Assembly: GCF_004337985.1 (NCBI RefSeq)
Contig: NC_043742.1
Location: 2,838,176-2,902,175, forward strand
Direction: 5' to 3'
From: Pyricularia pennisetigena
Lineage: Eukaryota > Ascomycota > Sordariomycetes > Magnaporthales > Pyriculariaceae
DNA length: 64,000 nt
Shown here: piece after piece, positions 47,901-61,196 of the stretch
How the letters are laid out: the number at the start of each line of letters is the position of its first letter
Numbering within the stretch: the first letter of the stretch is position 1
Notes under the pieces: model-generated
Seen by the model: only the letters and a program-made list of their open reading frames with translations
The model's database searches: none
Told to the model about the DNA's origin: nothing
Program-made: the position numbers and the translations under genes

Positions 47901-50310
47901 TAATTTAATCCGTATAAGGGAAGGCGAAAAATGGAAAACAGTATTTCGCACCAAACGAGGATATTACGAATACCTGGTAATGTTTTTCGGTTTTATTTAC
48001 GCCCCCGCAACCTTTGAACTTATAATTAACCACATTTTTGGGGAATGTTTCAATATTTTTATTGTTATTTACCTGGACGATATCCTTATTTTTTCCAAAA
48101 CGTTGGAAAAATACAAAAAACACGTTTATACAGTTTTACAAAAGCTATAAAACGCTAAACTTTTAATGGAGCCCGAAAAATACATTTTTACAGCAAGCAA
48201 ATCAATTTCCTAGGATATATTATCGCCCCTGGAGAAATTAGGATGGAAGAATTAAAAATTCAAGTAATAAAGGAGAGGCCCCAACCATAAAACGTAAAAG
48301 ACGTTCGGGTATTTTTGAAATTTGTGAATTTTTACAAAATATTTAGTCAAAGTTACGGCGCGATCGTTACCCTATTGACCAATTTAACTAAAAAGGATTT
48401 AAAATTCCAATAGACGGAACGAATATAGCAAATTTTCGAACAATTACGAAATGCAGTAGCATAAAAACCGATTTTTAAAATACCAGACTCAACGAAACCT
48501 TTCGAAATCGAAACCGACGCATCCGATTATGCAATCGGAGGATAATTTAGCCAACGAAACGAAAAAATACGCCTGCATTTTTGCGCCTTTTTCTCACAAA
48601 AATTATATAAACCAAAATTTAATTACCAAATCCACGATAAAAAACTTATAACTATTATTCGAATATTCGAAAAATGGAAACCACAATTATCCGGAATTAA
48701 ATACGAAGTATTAATTCATACGGATTATAAAATTTTAACCCATTTTACTATTAGCAAAATGTTGAACAAACGACAAATTAAATGGGCAAAATTCCTATTA
48801 AAATTCCATTTTAAAATTATTTACGGAAAAGAAATAGAAAATGGCAGGGCCGACGCTTTTAGCAAAAGAGTAAATTATGAAAATACAGTACCCGAAGAAA
48901 TACGGAAAATCTTTACGGTAAACGATAGCGGAAACCTTTTACCAATTTACCGAAATTTGATAACGATTAATACGGTAACTATACAGAAAAAATACGGAAA
49001 ATCCACGAAAACAAAACCCACGAATACTAAGGAATTTCCAAAACATGGAAACGGTTAAAATAGCAGCATAATTTTAAAGGAATACGATAAAAAGTACGAA
49101 AAACCATTAAAAATTGCGAACTTTGCGCAAAAAGCAAATCCGCCAAATACAAGTTTCACGGGCTCCTACGACCTTTACCAGCCCCTAATAAGGCCTGGTA
49201 AACTATTATAATGGATTTTATTGTTAAATTACCATTTTCCGAAAAATTATTTATTAAAATTAAATATGATAATATATTAATTATAATGGATAAATTTATT
49301 AAATACGCCTATTTCCTATTTTATAAAGAAAGTAGCAACGCCAAAAAAATCGGTTATACATTCCTACGAATAATTGTTAATAACCACGGACTTCCAGAAA
49401 ACATTATTACGGATAAAAATAAATTTTTTATATTAAAATTTTGGAAATCTTTAATGGAATAGTTAGAAATTAACCATAAGTTATTTACAGTATTCCACCC
49501 ACAAATAAACGGATAAATAAAACGAATAAACCAAATATTAGAATAATACTTAAAATATTATATAAACCATAACCAGGATAAATGGGTACGGTTATTACCT
49601 ATAATATAATTCGTATACAGCAGTTTAAAAAATAAAAATATTAAAATAACCCCGTTTTATGATAATGACGGATTTAACCCTACGGTATATGGAGAACTAA
49701 AAGCCACGATTACGGCCCCACGAACCGATAAATAAATAAACGAATTACGAAAACTCCACCAAAAATTCCAACAGGAATTAGAATTCGTACGAAAAAAAAT
49801 AACCAAATACGCCAACCAGTATCGAATAAAAAAACCATTTTTTTAGGAAAGAAATAGCGTTTATTTTATTCGACGTAATATTAAAACATAACAACCAAAT
49901 AGCAAATTTAATTTTAAAAAGTTTAAACTTTTTAAAATCGATAAAAAAATTAGCGAAACTAATTATAAATTATTATTACCAGGAATTATAAAAATCCACC
50001 CAACGTTCCACGTATTATTTTTGGAATTAACACCACCCGGTACCAATGTATAAAAAACAATCGAAATCGACGCAAAAAAAAAATACGACCTCGAACGAAT
50101 ATTGGACCATAAACGCAACTACGGTAAAACACAATATTTTGTTAAATGGGAAAATTATAAATACGAAAGAATATTTGGCAATCCTTTAATTATTTCCAAA
50201 ATTGCCAGGAATTGTTCCGCCAATATTATTAAAAGCTGGATTTGCGAACAAATTAACCAAAAAAAAAGACGACCTAAAAAAACATTACCTACCATTCCCA
50301 AAAACTAAGG
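44940..50310 (+). pseudogene. Gypsy copy 2 gag-pol remnant with chromodomain
   Basis: Order and landmarks: capsid (LLKSDAFTWFEP, NPNEERTVKRKL) 45115-45550; zinc knuckle (CFKYDKLGYITKFWP, its later Cys lost) near 45700; protease-like part near 47150-47290; RT from 47640 with LRLCVDYKLLND, FAPATFE-like sequence and IVIYLDDILIFS at 48061; RNase H near 48500-48850 (GRADAFSKR); integrase core 49211-49462 (IIMDKFIKYAYF, GLPENIITDKNK); chromodomain 50102-50308 (QYFVKWENYKYERIFGNPL). The C-terminal chromodomain makes it a chromovirus. Many stops show it is inactive. Confidence 0.88.
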
Positions 50311-51116
50311 ATCAACCAGGATTCGAAACCATACCATCAAACGAATTTATACAAAAAAACAATTAATATATACCACGAACTAAAATATATAAGCAAAACA
50401 ATTTACCGACCGAATATTGCGTAAAAATATTTATTTTATCCAATTAAAAAAGGATTTAAAAAACTTATAGGGAAGGACAAATCCCAGACAAAATTGGAAT
50501 CCGGATAAAACGATTCCAGGGACATTGTAAAAAAAGTTTCGGCCGATCGTCGTCGCTCCTCCTACTTTGCTTTTTAACGTTCGATTCGATCCAATTCCTC
50601 CAAATTATTAATCCCGCGAAATATAGTTTATATTATTTTTTCAACCCAAATTTTTTTTCTATTTTCGCAAACGGAAAAGTTTTAAATGTTTTTCCTAAAT
50701 TTTTTGCTATTTTACCAAAATATTTTTTTCCAAAACCTCCATTTTAATATTAAATTTGGAATATTACCGACCGATATTACGCAATTAAATATTTGCAACA
50801 CCTAATACGTCGCAACCGGAACGGTTGATACGAAAATATTCGATACAGCGAAATGAATTTTGCGGTGAAATTATATAACGTATTATACCGCGGGATTCGT
50901 AATAAAAATAAAAAAGCATATCCATAAAAAAAAGAAAAAGAAAAACGAAAAAGGCGTGGTGACGTTTTGTCGACGAACGACCAGATTTTAATTTAACTAC
51001 ACGATTAAATATGGCGCAAAAAAGTTAGCCAGGAAAAAAGGAAAGCGAAACAAGGATTAAGGGAGTACGGATTATTTAAAAGCCAAAAAAATTTGGTTAA
51101 GGGAAAGGAAGCCTAA

Positions 51117-51547
51117 TATTATGATTGAATAATTGGGCCGGTACCAATAAGGCCAGGCGGGGTTACACCCCTTTTAACGATATACGGAACCCGACCGATA
51201 ATAACGGGATTATATAAGGAAAAAGATTACGTAACCTCACGTAACCACCAAAAAAGCGATTTTTTGTGATTTGTAAAACCTCGATTGGGAATTATAAATC
51301 AAACAGATTAGGAAGATCACATTTGGAATACAGTTTATATAAAACACGTTTATTATTATGTAAATAAATTCGATTTTAGGATTGTTTAGCAGCAATTAAA
51401 TTTCAATTAACCTCAATACTTACTTGAGAACGATTATAATTTTACCCCAGTTATTGAAAACCCCCGTTGCTTAGTCAAGACGCTCAGTTGCTTTAACCCA
51501 CTGTACTTTACCCTAAGAACAGGTTACCCGATACCTTGATCGTAACA
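51117..51547 (+). repeat. 3' LTR of Gypsy copy 2
   Basis: 431 bp ending GATCGTAACA, followed by tttat. Its first bases are RIP-altered (TATTATGATT). Confidence 0.88.
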
Positions 51548-53227
51548 TTTATCTTCAATTATTTTATTTATTAGCGACTTGTTTGTGTCTTTTAACTTAC
51601 AACTCTAAAAATTAGTTAATAGCCAACTACGACGGCTTACCAGACAGACCAAAGTTCTATAATCACATTATTAACCGCTGTATAATATATAATTTATAAT
51701 ATCTTTATAACATTTCAACTCGAATTTTAAAAAATTATAACCGGGTTTTGTCCAAAAGCCTAATACCTCGTTTAAAAGCGGCCTATATAAAGAAAACCAA
51801 GACCGTTAGATGGTCAATTTTCAGCTTTATATACCTACAAACTTTGGTCTTCACTGAATTATCCGTTAAATAGTTATAAAAGATTCAACCACAACCTGGG
51901 GGTGTCCACTTCCGGGTCATGTCCACTTGTGGGTCACCCACTGTAGTCTGAGGAGAACTTCTCGAATTTCGACGCTCATGGCGGTACTTTCTTCCATTCG
52001 GCCACCAACCCTCCGGTATAAAAAAATAAATTAAAATTGTAAAAATAGGCGGTTTTTACGTTGAAGATAGCATATAATAACGTTATAAGGATCGATTTAA
52101 TTTATACTTTTATTCGTTGTAATGACCGAATTTGATACCACTTGCCCTGAATCGGCTCATGGCGGTACTCTTATTTCCATTTCTTTTTCGATTTTCGATT
52201 TCTTTTTATATTATTTTTGTTTTTTAACCAAAGTTCAATTTTTTTTGCAAGTATGGAGTGGTATACGTATAAATAGCGCTATATCGAATCTTCGCAGATA
52301 TACCTCAGTATATCAGCCGTTAAATAACCGGACAGGTAAGGTATATATAATTTTGCATATAATTTACAATCGACACGCTCTTATATTTTTACGAATTTTG
52401 ACGATAATGAAACCGAATATCAAGGGATTGGATCACGTAGGCATACAAATGACTACGTGAGGCCCGTTTTATATTATTGGCTTTGATAACGTTTTCATTA
52501 AAAGCAATCGTAAAATTGTACTGTTTTGATCTTTTTTTGTTTTATTTAATAAAACAAAGTCAGGAAAAGAACGTTACACAGTATTCATATATAATAATGT
52601 AAAATGATTGACATCTCAAGGCTTTTTATTTAGTTTTACACATAATTGGGCGAGTCGTTAGCTTTTTTGAATAAATTCTTCCTTAAAATAAAAATGTTAA
52701 TAGAACATTAGTTTGAAACGAAAAATGCATGCACTTTCCACCGATACGCTAATTTAAAAGCCCTTCTTATTATTCAATAATGTTTGTTCCGAATACCATT
52801 ATTTAAAAAAACTACTCGAATATAATAATATTTATGAAAAAGTAAAAAAGAATTTAATATTTCAATATATATAACCAGTGAGGCCATGCCACCGGTTCCT
52901 GCGCAAAAAAGGTCAAAAAAATCACATATTACAACGCAGGTCACTGCGTATTTTTACGATTTTTATTCATTTTTCTATTCGAATATTCAATTGCATACTG
53001 TGGTTACACTGTCTCTTTTGCTGTTTTAGTGCGAATACAGTACTAATACCCGGCATGAGCGGCGAAAATCGACAAATTGTCCTTAGACTAGAACGAGCGC
53101 GATCTTTTCGGCCAATGCAATTGGTCGAAAAACCATGTGGCTAAAAGGTACATGGAGCGCTCGGACCCCGCTGGGGTCTAGTCTGAGCACTGAGATTATG
53201 GAATTATCGCTTTTCAGGGTTAACAGG

Positions 53228-55034
53228 TAGTCTCAGTGCTCAGATTAGACCCCCCTGCTTCGCAGTGGGGACCGAGCGCTCCATGTACCTTATAGCCACA
53301 TGATTTTTTGACCAATTACATTCGACGAAAAAATCGCGCTCGTTCTATTCTGAGGACAATTTGTCGTATTTCGCGGTTCATGGCGGTATCATTAACAATA
53401 TACCTGATGCTGCAACATTGCCAAAACCACGTTTTTAATTTGAAAATAATCCATTGTATGTCGGCGTTTATAACGGATATATGCATTGTATTCGCTATAT
53501 ATATATACGGGATACCCAAAAAAATAATAATATGATTATTGTGCAAAATTAAATATTCAATTAGAAAATAAACAGAAATCGTAAAAATAAAAGGTGACCT
53601 GTATAACAGAGTTTGAATTTATGTGGTTTTGTTGAAGCAGGAAGCGCTACTATACCTGGCTTTAAAGATTTAATATTTAAATATTAAATGCAAGTTGCAA
53701 TTTTCAATTATATTTGATGAGTATTTTAAATAAAGGTAACTGTTTATGTAGCGCCAATAAATCAGAAAGTATTCATGTTCGCCAGTTGAACTTAGCAGAG
53801 CGCACGCCATGAGCGTTTAAAATTAATATTTTGTCAATACTTTTGCAAAAATTAATAAATCATTAGAAAACTGAACAATTCACCCAATCACTGACCAAAA
53901 GATTTGAGACTTTAATATAATCAGCTTTTACAGTAGTTTGTCAGATTGTTATCTCGTTTGCTTTTTTACAAATTTTGTATAATTGAGTAAAACAAAAATA
54001 GAAAAAGAATACAGATTTGGCATTTTTTCTGTTTAACAAGATAATAAGAGCGGGTATTGAAAACCGGACATCACGTAGGCGTTTGTTTGTAGACGTAATC
54101 CACCCCCAGTAATTCTGGCTTTATTATCGTTCAAATCGGTGGAGATATAAAAGCGTTTCGATTGTAAATTTTATAAAAAGTTGTATATACCCTACCTATC
54201 TGCTTATTTCACGGCTTATATAATACGTTCCAAACAACCAAATTTACTTTTCTGTTATTAATACGTATACGGCCCTCCAGCTGCAAAAGCTATGACATTT
54301 AATTAAAAAACAAATATAATATAAGACTGATCAAATAAAGCAAAAAGTAGACAAATGACACAAGTTTAAAATGTTTTTATATTAAAACATAATGAACACT
54401 GGTACTATAAATAAGGCTTGCCGTGGACGTTTGTTTAAATACGTATTCCAGTCCCTGACATTTTGGCTTTACTATTTATGAAATTGGTAAAATAAAGGCG
54501 TTTTAATTATAAATTATTTATAAAAATATATATACTTTGCCTATCCGTTTATTTAACTGCTTATACAGTACGGTAAATACACCCAGACTTGGTGCAGAGG
54601 TATATATCCGTATACCACCCCCACGTGCGAGAACTATAAAATTTGGTGAAAAAAACTAAAATGATATTGAAGAAAATCGAAAATTTACAGATTATCGAGA
54701 AAAACATTACCGCCATAAACGTATTAAGGGCAGGTGGTATCCAATTCGGCCTTTATAGCAAATAAAAATATAAAATAAATCCTTGCTAATAGTCTTAATA
54801 AATGCTATGTCCAACGTACAGACCGCTTATTTCTACGATTTTTATTTATTTGTTTAAAACGGAGTGTTGGTCGCAAAAATGCCGATAATACCGCCATGAA
54901 CGGCGAAAATCGACAAGTTGTCCTCAGACCTAAACCAGAACGATTTCTGGATGGAGCCACAGGTACATGCAAAACCGCAATTAAGCCACGCTCAATTGTG
55001 GAGCTCTGGGCTTCAGGGATGAGCTCTAAGACTA
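53228..55034 (-). mobile_element. E-family TIR element, copy E5, TSD gttaacagg/attaacagg
   Basis: 1,807 bp, R1 end on the left and R2 end on the right. The 9-bp flanks gttaacagg (53219-53227) and attaacagg (55035-55043) differ by one G-to-A change of the RIP type. Only 30 bp separate it from E6. Confidence 0.88.
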
Positions 55035-55043
55035 ATTAACAGG

Positions 55044-55540
55044 GTAATTAACTTTTAAATTGTTTTTTGAAATTAATTTTGTGGCGAAATTAGCGTTTTT
55101 AAGTGCAGATTTTGGGTTTGTAATCTAGCGGTTAGAACTTCGTTTGGGTTGGGTTTAGGGCTTTTATTTGTTGTAACTGGGCTTGGAAGGCCCGATATAG
55201 GGTTATTTTCCATTGTGAGGTAGTTTATATTATAGTAGTTAATTAAGTAACTTAATCGTAGAAGGGTAAATACCCTGCTTAGCAATGTTTATACCCTTTG
55301 CCTTTTAACAGGTATAAGTTTATAATTGCCAATTATAGGGTTTATTGCTATTTTTAGCAGTTAAATCCATTAAAATACGGGCTTAGAATCCCTAAAATCC
55401 GCGATTAGGTACCTTGGTATTTATACCAACCCAGGTGCGCGTGGCGAGCGAAAATGCGATTCGTTGTAACAACTGCAAAAATAGCGTTTTTAGTGGGTTA
55501 GCGGGCTAATAGCGGACAATTATAGGGGTTTTTGGCCTAA
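55044..55540 (-). other. Unclassified repeat fragment with a gag-like N-terminus
   Basis: About 500 bp between E5 and the third Gypsy LTR. On the minus strand a frame includes MENNPISGLPSPVTTNKSP and a Gln/Asn/Leu-rich stretch, reminiscent of the start of retrotransposon gag proteins. The assignment is weak. E5 inserted into this unit. Confidence 0.4.
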
Positions 55541-55979
55541 TGTTACGATCAAGGTATCGGGTATCCTGTTCTTAGGGTAAAGTACAGTGGATTAAAACAA
55601 GTGAGCGTATTAACTGGGAAACTGGGGTTCTCAATAACTGGGGTGAAATTATAATCGTTTTGAAGTAAATATTAAGGTTAACCAAAGTTTAATTGCTGCT
55701 AAACAGTCCTAAAATCGAATCTATTTACATAATAATAAACGTATTTAATACAAACTTTATTCCCAATATAATCTGTTTTAATTTATTGAATTTGTAATTC
55801 CCAATCGAAATTTTACAAATTACCCGAAAGTATTCCTTAGTAATCACGCAATATTACGTGATTGGGTCGTTATATAATCCTATTTCCTGCCGGTCGGTAT
55901 TTTTTTGGTCCAATATCGTTAAAAGGGGTGTAACCCCGCCTGGCCTCCCTAAGACCGGTCCAACTATTTGGTCGTAACA
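55541..55979 (-). repeat. 3' LTR of Gypsy copy 3
   Basis: 439 bp; on the minus strand it starts TGTTACGACC at 55979 and ends GATCGTAACA at 55541. Candidate target duplication cctaa at 55536-55540; its partner is not in view. Confidence 0.85.
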
Positions 55980-56959
55980 TTAAATTTCCTTTCCTTTAAC
56001 CAAATCTCTTTAGCCTTTGAATAATTCGTACTCCCCTAATCCTGGTTTTCAATTATATATTCCTTTTTTAACTCATTTCCCTACAATTTATTTAACTGCG
56101 TAATTAAATCGAAATATGGCCGTTCGTCGACAGAACGGCGCCACGCCCTTTTTGCGTTTTTCCTTCTTTTTTTTGTGGATATATTTTTTTGTTTTTACTG
56201 TAAATTTCACGGTATAATACGCTGCGCAATCTTACCGCAAAATTCCTCCCGTTGCGTCAAATATTTTCGCGTTAACCGTTCTGGTTACAATATATTAAGT
56301 ATTTCGAATATTCAATTGCGTAATATGGGTCGTTAGCACTTAAAGTTTAACGTTAAAGTCGAGGTTTTGGAGGAGAATATGTTGGCGGAGCAGTAAAAAA
56401 TTCAAAAAAGCAATAAAATTTTCTCGTTTGCGAGAACAGAAGAAATTGTGGTTTAAAAAAATAAGGCGAATTGTATTTCGCGGAAATGACGATTTGGAGG
56501 AATTGGATCGGGTGGAATGCGAAAAAATAAAGCAGGAGGAACAGCGGTAATTGGCCGAAATCTTCCCGAAATAATTTTGGAATCGCTTTTTCCGGATTTA
56601 AATTTTATTTGGGATTCCTCCTTTCCGATAAATCCTTTGAATCCTTTTTTATAAAACGAAATAAATATTTTTCCGCAGCATTTAATTCTTGAATTATTTC
56701 ATTCGTATAATTTTGCTCATCGTATAAGTTAATCGCCTTTTAATAGGCTCGTTTAATGGTATAGTCTCGAATCCTGGTCGATCCTTAGCTTTTGGAGACG
56801 GTAAATAATGTTCTTTTAGGCCGTCCTTTTTTTTGCGTAACTTGCTCGTAAATTCTTTTCCTAATAATATTGGCGTAATAATTCCTGGCAGTTTCGAAAA
56901 TGGTTAAAAGGGTCCAAAATATCTTATTCGTATCTATAATTTTCCTATTTAACAAGGTA

Positions 56960-59900
56960 TTTTGTTTTACCGTGGTTGCGTTTATGGTCCAATATCTTTT
57001 CCATTTCGAACGTTTTTTGCGTTAATTTCGATTATTTTCTGTATAATGGTACCGCATGGTGCTGGTTCCAACAGTAATACGTGGAAGCTTGGGTAAATAT
57101 TTATGGCGTCTGGTAATAGTAATTTGTGATTGGTGTCGCTATTTTCTTTATTAATTTTAAAAAGTCCAAACTTTTTAAATTTAGATTTGCTATCTGGTCG
57201 CTGTATTTTAGTATTGGGTCCATTGAAATAATCACTATTTGCCTCCTGGAAAAATTGTTCCTGTATCCGATATTGGTTGGCGTATTTGGTCATTTTTGCT
57301 CGTACGAATTTTAATTTTTCTTGGAGTTTTCGATGAAGTTTTCGTTATTCGCTTGCTTGTTTATCGGATTATGGGGCCGTAATCGTGGTCCTTAGTTTTC
57401 CATATACCGTAGGGTTAAGCTCGTAAATGGCGTAAAACGGGGTTATTTTAATATTTTCTTTTTTAAATTATTATAAATGAATTGTGCCGTGGGTAATAAT
57501 TGTACCCAATTATCCTATTTGTGGTTTATATAATATTTTTGGTATTATTTTAATCGTTGGTTAATTCGTTTTGCTTATCCGTCCGCCTGCACGTGGAATG
57601 CTGTAAATAGCTTATAATAGGTCTTTAACTATTCCAGTAAAAACTTCCAAAATTTTAATGTAAAAAATTTATTTTTATTCGTAATTGCTAACAATTATTC
57701 GTAAAAATATATAAACGATTTTTTCGGCGACGCCACTTTTATTATGAACGCGAAAATAGACGTATTTGGTAAGTTTATCCACTATAACTAAAACATTATC
57801 GTACTTAGTTTTAGTAAATGGTTTTTCGGAAAATGGTAATTTAACGATAAAATGCATTATAATGGTTTACTAAGCCTTATTAGGGGCTGGTAAAGGTTAT
57901 AGGAGCCCGTAAACCTTATACTTTGTGGATTTGCTTTTTGCGCAAAATTCGTAGTTTTTAATGGTTTTTCGTACTTTTTATCGTATTCCTTTAAAATTAT
58001 AATACTGTTTTAGCGGTTTTTATGTTTTGGAAATTTTTTAATGTCCGGTAGCCTTATTTTCGTGGACTTTCCGTATTTCTTCCGGTGTGGTTACTGTATT
58101 AATTATTATAAGGTTTTGTTAAACCGGTAAAAGGTTTTCGTTGGCGTTTATTGTAAAGATTTTTCGTATTTTCTCGGGTATTATATTTTTATAATTTGGT
58201 TTTCGGCTAAAGGCGTCGGCCTTACCGTTTTTTATTCCTTTTAGATAGATAATCCTAAAATGGAATTTGGAAAGGAATTTTACCCATTTAATTTATCCTT
58301 TGTTTAGTATTCTGCTAATGGTAAGATTAGTTAGGTTTTTATCGTCTGTATAAAGTAAAATTTTCTATTTAATTCCGAATAATTGTAGTTACTATTTTTT
58401 AAATCCTGAGGTAATAGCTATAAATTTCTTATTGTGGATTTAGTAATTCAGTTCTAATCCATATAATTCTTGTGAAAAAAAGGCGCAAAGGTGTAGGCGT
58501 CTTTCTTCGTTTCGTTAGTGAAATTATCCTCCGATTACATAATTGGATACATCGGTTTCAATTTCAAAAGGTTTTGTTAAATCTGGTATTTTAAAAATTG
58601 GTTTTCGTATTATTGCGTTTCGTAGCTGTTCGAAAGCCTATTATACTTATTCCGTCCATTAAAACTTTATATCCTTTTTACTTATATTGGCTAATAGGGT
58701 GGCGATAGCGCCGTAATTTTTAATAAATTCTTTATGAAGACTGATAAATGAGAGGAATGCTCGGACGTCCTTTATATTTTATAGTTAGGGCCATTTTTCT
58801 ATTACTGGTAATTTTAATTTTTCCATCCTTATTTCTCCAGGGGCAATAATATATTTTAGGAAATTAATTTACTTATTGTAAAGAATGCACTTTTTGGGTT
58901 TAAACAAAAGTTTAACGTTTTGCAGTTTTTGCAAAACTGTATAAACGTACTTTGAATATTTTTTCAACGTTTTGGAAAAAATATACATATCGTCCATGGA
59001 AATAACGACAAAAATATTTAAACATTTTTTAAAAGCGTGGTTAATTGTAATTTGGAAAGTTGCGGGGGCGTTGGCAAAACCGAAAAGCATTATCAGGTAT
59101 TTGTAATATTTTTGCCTTATGCGTGATGCTGTGTTTTATTCCTCGCCTTCCTTTATACGGATTAAATTATATGCTCCTTTAAAATTTAATATTGTAAGCG
59201 ATCATATTTAGTAAAATGCATTTCGGATTCTCTTTATTAACGGGAACGGGAAGTAATTCTTTCTGATAATATCGTTTAATTGGTTGTAATCCACGCATAA
59301 TCGTATTTTTGCGATCGTTTTTAATGTAAAAAGGATTTGGTATCCTATTGATAATATTAATTGCTCAATATAACCTTTTTTTAAGGTTTTTTGCGAGGTA
59401 TTCGTTTAGAGCTTCCATTCATGTCGGATTCAGACCGTATATTTTATGGAATTTGAATGGGGTTCCTTTTTTAAAAGGTATTATATGGTCGAACAGGCTA
59501 TATTCGGGTAATCCGGTCTCGGACTTTTGGTTCAATAATCGTACATGTGCTTGGTATTTCTCTGGGATCTTACCGTTTTTGCTCTGTTGTTTTATTGTTG
59601 ATATTATAAATCCTGATCGGATTTAGCTTGTAAATAATTGCTTTTTTCCGATATTAGCTCCGGGGTTGGTCGTCCCTTTTATAAATACGCCTTTTGCTTT
59701 ATTTGGTTTTTCCGTACCTTACATTTCCTATATAAACCCTATTATACTGGAGGTCGTTCAGTAATTTAGTGTTTTTCCTACTTAATTTAACCTATAATCC
59801 AATCGATCCTGAGGTTGCTTTTTCTACACTCAAAAATTCCTAACATTATATTTTTATTCCTTATTTCCATATTATTTAAAATGACTTATTTCTTTCGTTT

Positions 59901-61196
59901 ATAATTTTCCATCCAACAATATACGGTCTCTATTTCTATGATACCGTTCCCAAATAAAACTGCCTTTCCTTTTACGGTTTACAGTCAATATACCTTATTT
60001 TTTATTACCGAAATATCCGTCGTTCTTTCACAATTTCTAGGGATATATAATTGCTTTATACTTCGCTGTTAAGGAGCGCTCGTATAAACTTTCCATTAAA
60101 TCGTATATTTAGGAATATATATTCGTGTACTGCTTTTATAACTTGGATAACGTTTAAGGTTTTTTATTCCGTTTTAATTATTACCGTCTGGTGCCCTATA
60201 CCGGCTGGCCATTTAAATTCTTCATTTGCTGGATTCGCGTCGTAAATCCTTATTCTTTTTATTTCGGGCCGTATAATTGCTTTTAACTTGAATCCTATCG
60301 AATAGGTATTTTATTAGTGAGGGTATTTTTCGTACGTTCGTAGGTATTTCGTTATTTTTAACGCTGAAATTCCACACGATTTCGGTCATTAGTGCGGGTC
60401 CCGGTTATCGTAATTTCATTCCCTATCATACCTGTACTTTGGTTAACATATGTATTTTGCATATATTTCGGGTGCATTTGAACTATAAAAATTGTTTTTG
60501 GTTGCAATATATTATAGGGTAATCGTTACAGGGGGTGAAGATTACCGTTAATTTGGTATTAAATCTTAATTTAATTTCCTAAGTGGGTAAGTTAATGGTG
60601 GTATATATTTCGTGGATATTTGTTATTTTGCGTCGTCGTAGAACAAAGTCGGGGACTATTTTCCCGTTAAAATAAAATCCGCAATTATTTCGAAAATATT
60701 TTATTTAAAAGGTTTTTATGTATTTGGGATATTTAATATCCAAAATCGGGTCGTTTCCGAAAATTGGATTAATTGGTTTTATAAGGTTTTATATTTGTAT
60801 TCGAAATGGTATTCCGGGGAATTGTATTAATTGGTCGCTTCGGTATAAATCGATGGGTTTTTTTTCGTAAATATAAAAGTTATTCTCCTTTACTGCATTG
60901 TATGGGTTTACAAGTATAACTTTTTCTTCGCCAAATTCGTTTTCGGATGTATTATTGGATTCGTTTATTGGGGTTTATTGGACTATTCGGATACGGTGGG
61001 TTTATCCAAATGATTTTGGTTCTAATTTTTCGACGGTTTTTTATTCCGTAAACTCGGGTAATTTGGCGTTCTATTTGTATAATTTAACTGGTGGTCTAAT
61101 CCTAAAAAGTAGGCGGTCTCCTACTGCTAAAGTGCGGGTATCTTGGGTTTTCGCGGGTATTATCTTGCATCCATTTTCGAATTATTATAGGTTATT
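56960..61196 (-). pseudogene. Gypsy copy 3 pol remnant
   Basis: Recognisable pieces: an integrase end/linker frame at 56982-57293 (KYANQYRIQE, LLLPDAINIYPSFHVLLLEP), the integrase core at 57675-57857 (IVKLPFSEKPFTKTK), RT at 58869-59090 (FGFANAPATFQI, and SMDD where YLDD is expected), and protease-region sequence up to about 61190. Frames are broken throughout. Confidence 0.8.

Larger units (their letters stand above)
44332..51547 (+). mobile_element. Gypsy chromovirus element, copy 2, complete length
   Basis: 7,216 bp with LTRs at 44332-44762 and 51117-51547 and the 5-bp duplication tttat on both sides (44327-44331, 51548-51552). The outer bases have suffered RIP-like changes (TGTTACG became TGCTACG on the left and TATTATG on the right). 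It has no nested insertions, so it serves as the reference for the other copies. All frames carry stops. Confidence 0.92.
43616..51943. mobile_element. Tc1/mariner-like MITE with ~250-bp TIRs, split by Gypsy copy 2
   Basis: Both ends read CAGTGGGTGACCCA and pair as inverted repeats for roughly 250 bp (43616-43870 with 51690-51943). The flanks are TA at 43614-43615 and 51944-51945. Without the Gypsy element it is about 1.1 kb, with no transposase frame. It inserted at the TA inside the R1 end of E6. Confidence 0.85.
43598..53197. mobile_element. E-family element, copy E6, truncated at left and split by a MITE
   Basis: The left end is only the last ~20 bp of an R1 end (gatcgcgctcgttcta); it resumes at 51946 after the Tc1-like MITE and continues to an R1 end at 53058-53197. 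The interior next to the left end is of the kind otherwise joined to R2, so R1 sequence occurs at both ends. The right terminus reads gagatta instead of gagacta. Confidence 0.7.
55541..61196 (-). mobile_element. Gypsy chromovirus element, copy 3, 3' portion
   Basis: The 3' LTR (55541-55979) and, reading right to left, protease, RT, RNase H, integrase and chromodomain remnants match copy 2 in reverse. The match runs to about 61196, corresponding to 45850 in copy 2, and then stops abruptly. No 5' LTR is seen before the window ends. Confidence 0.82.
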
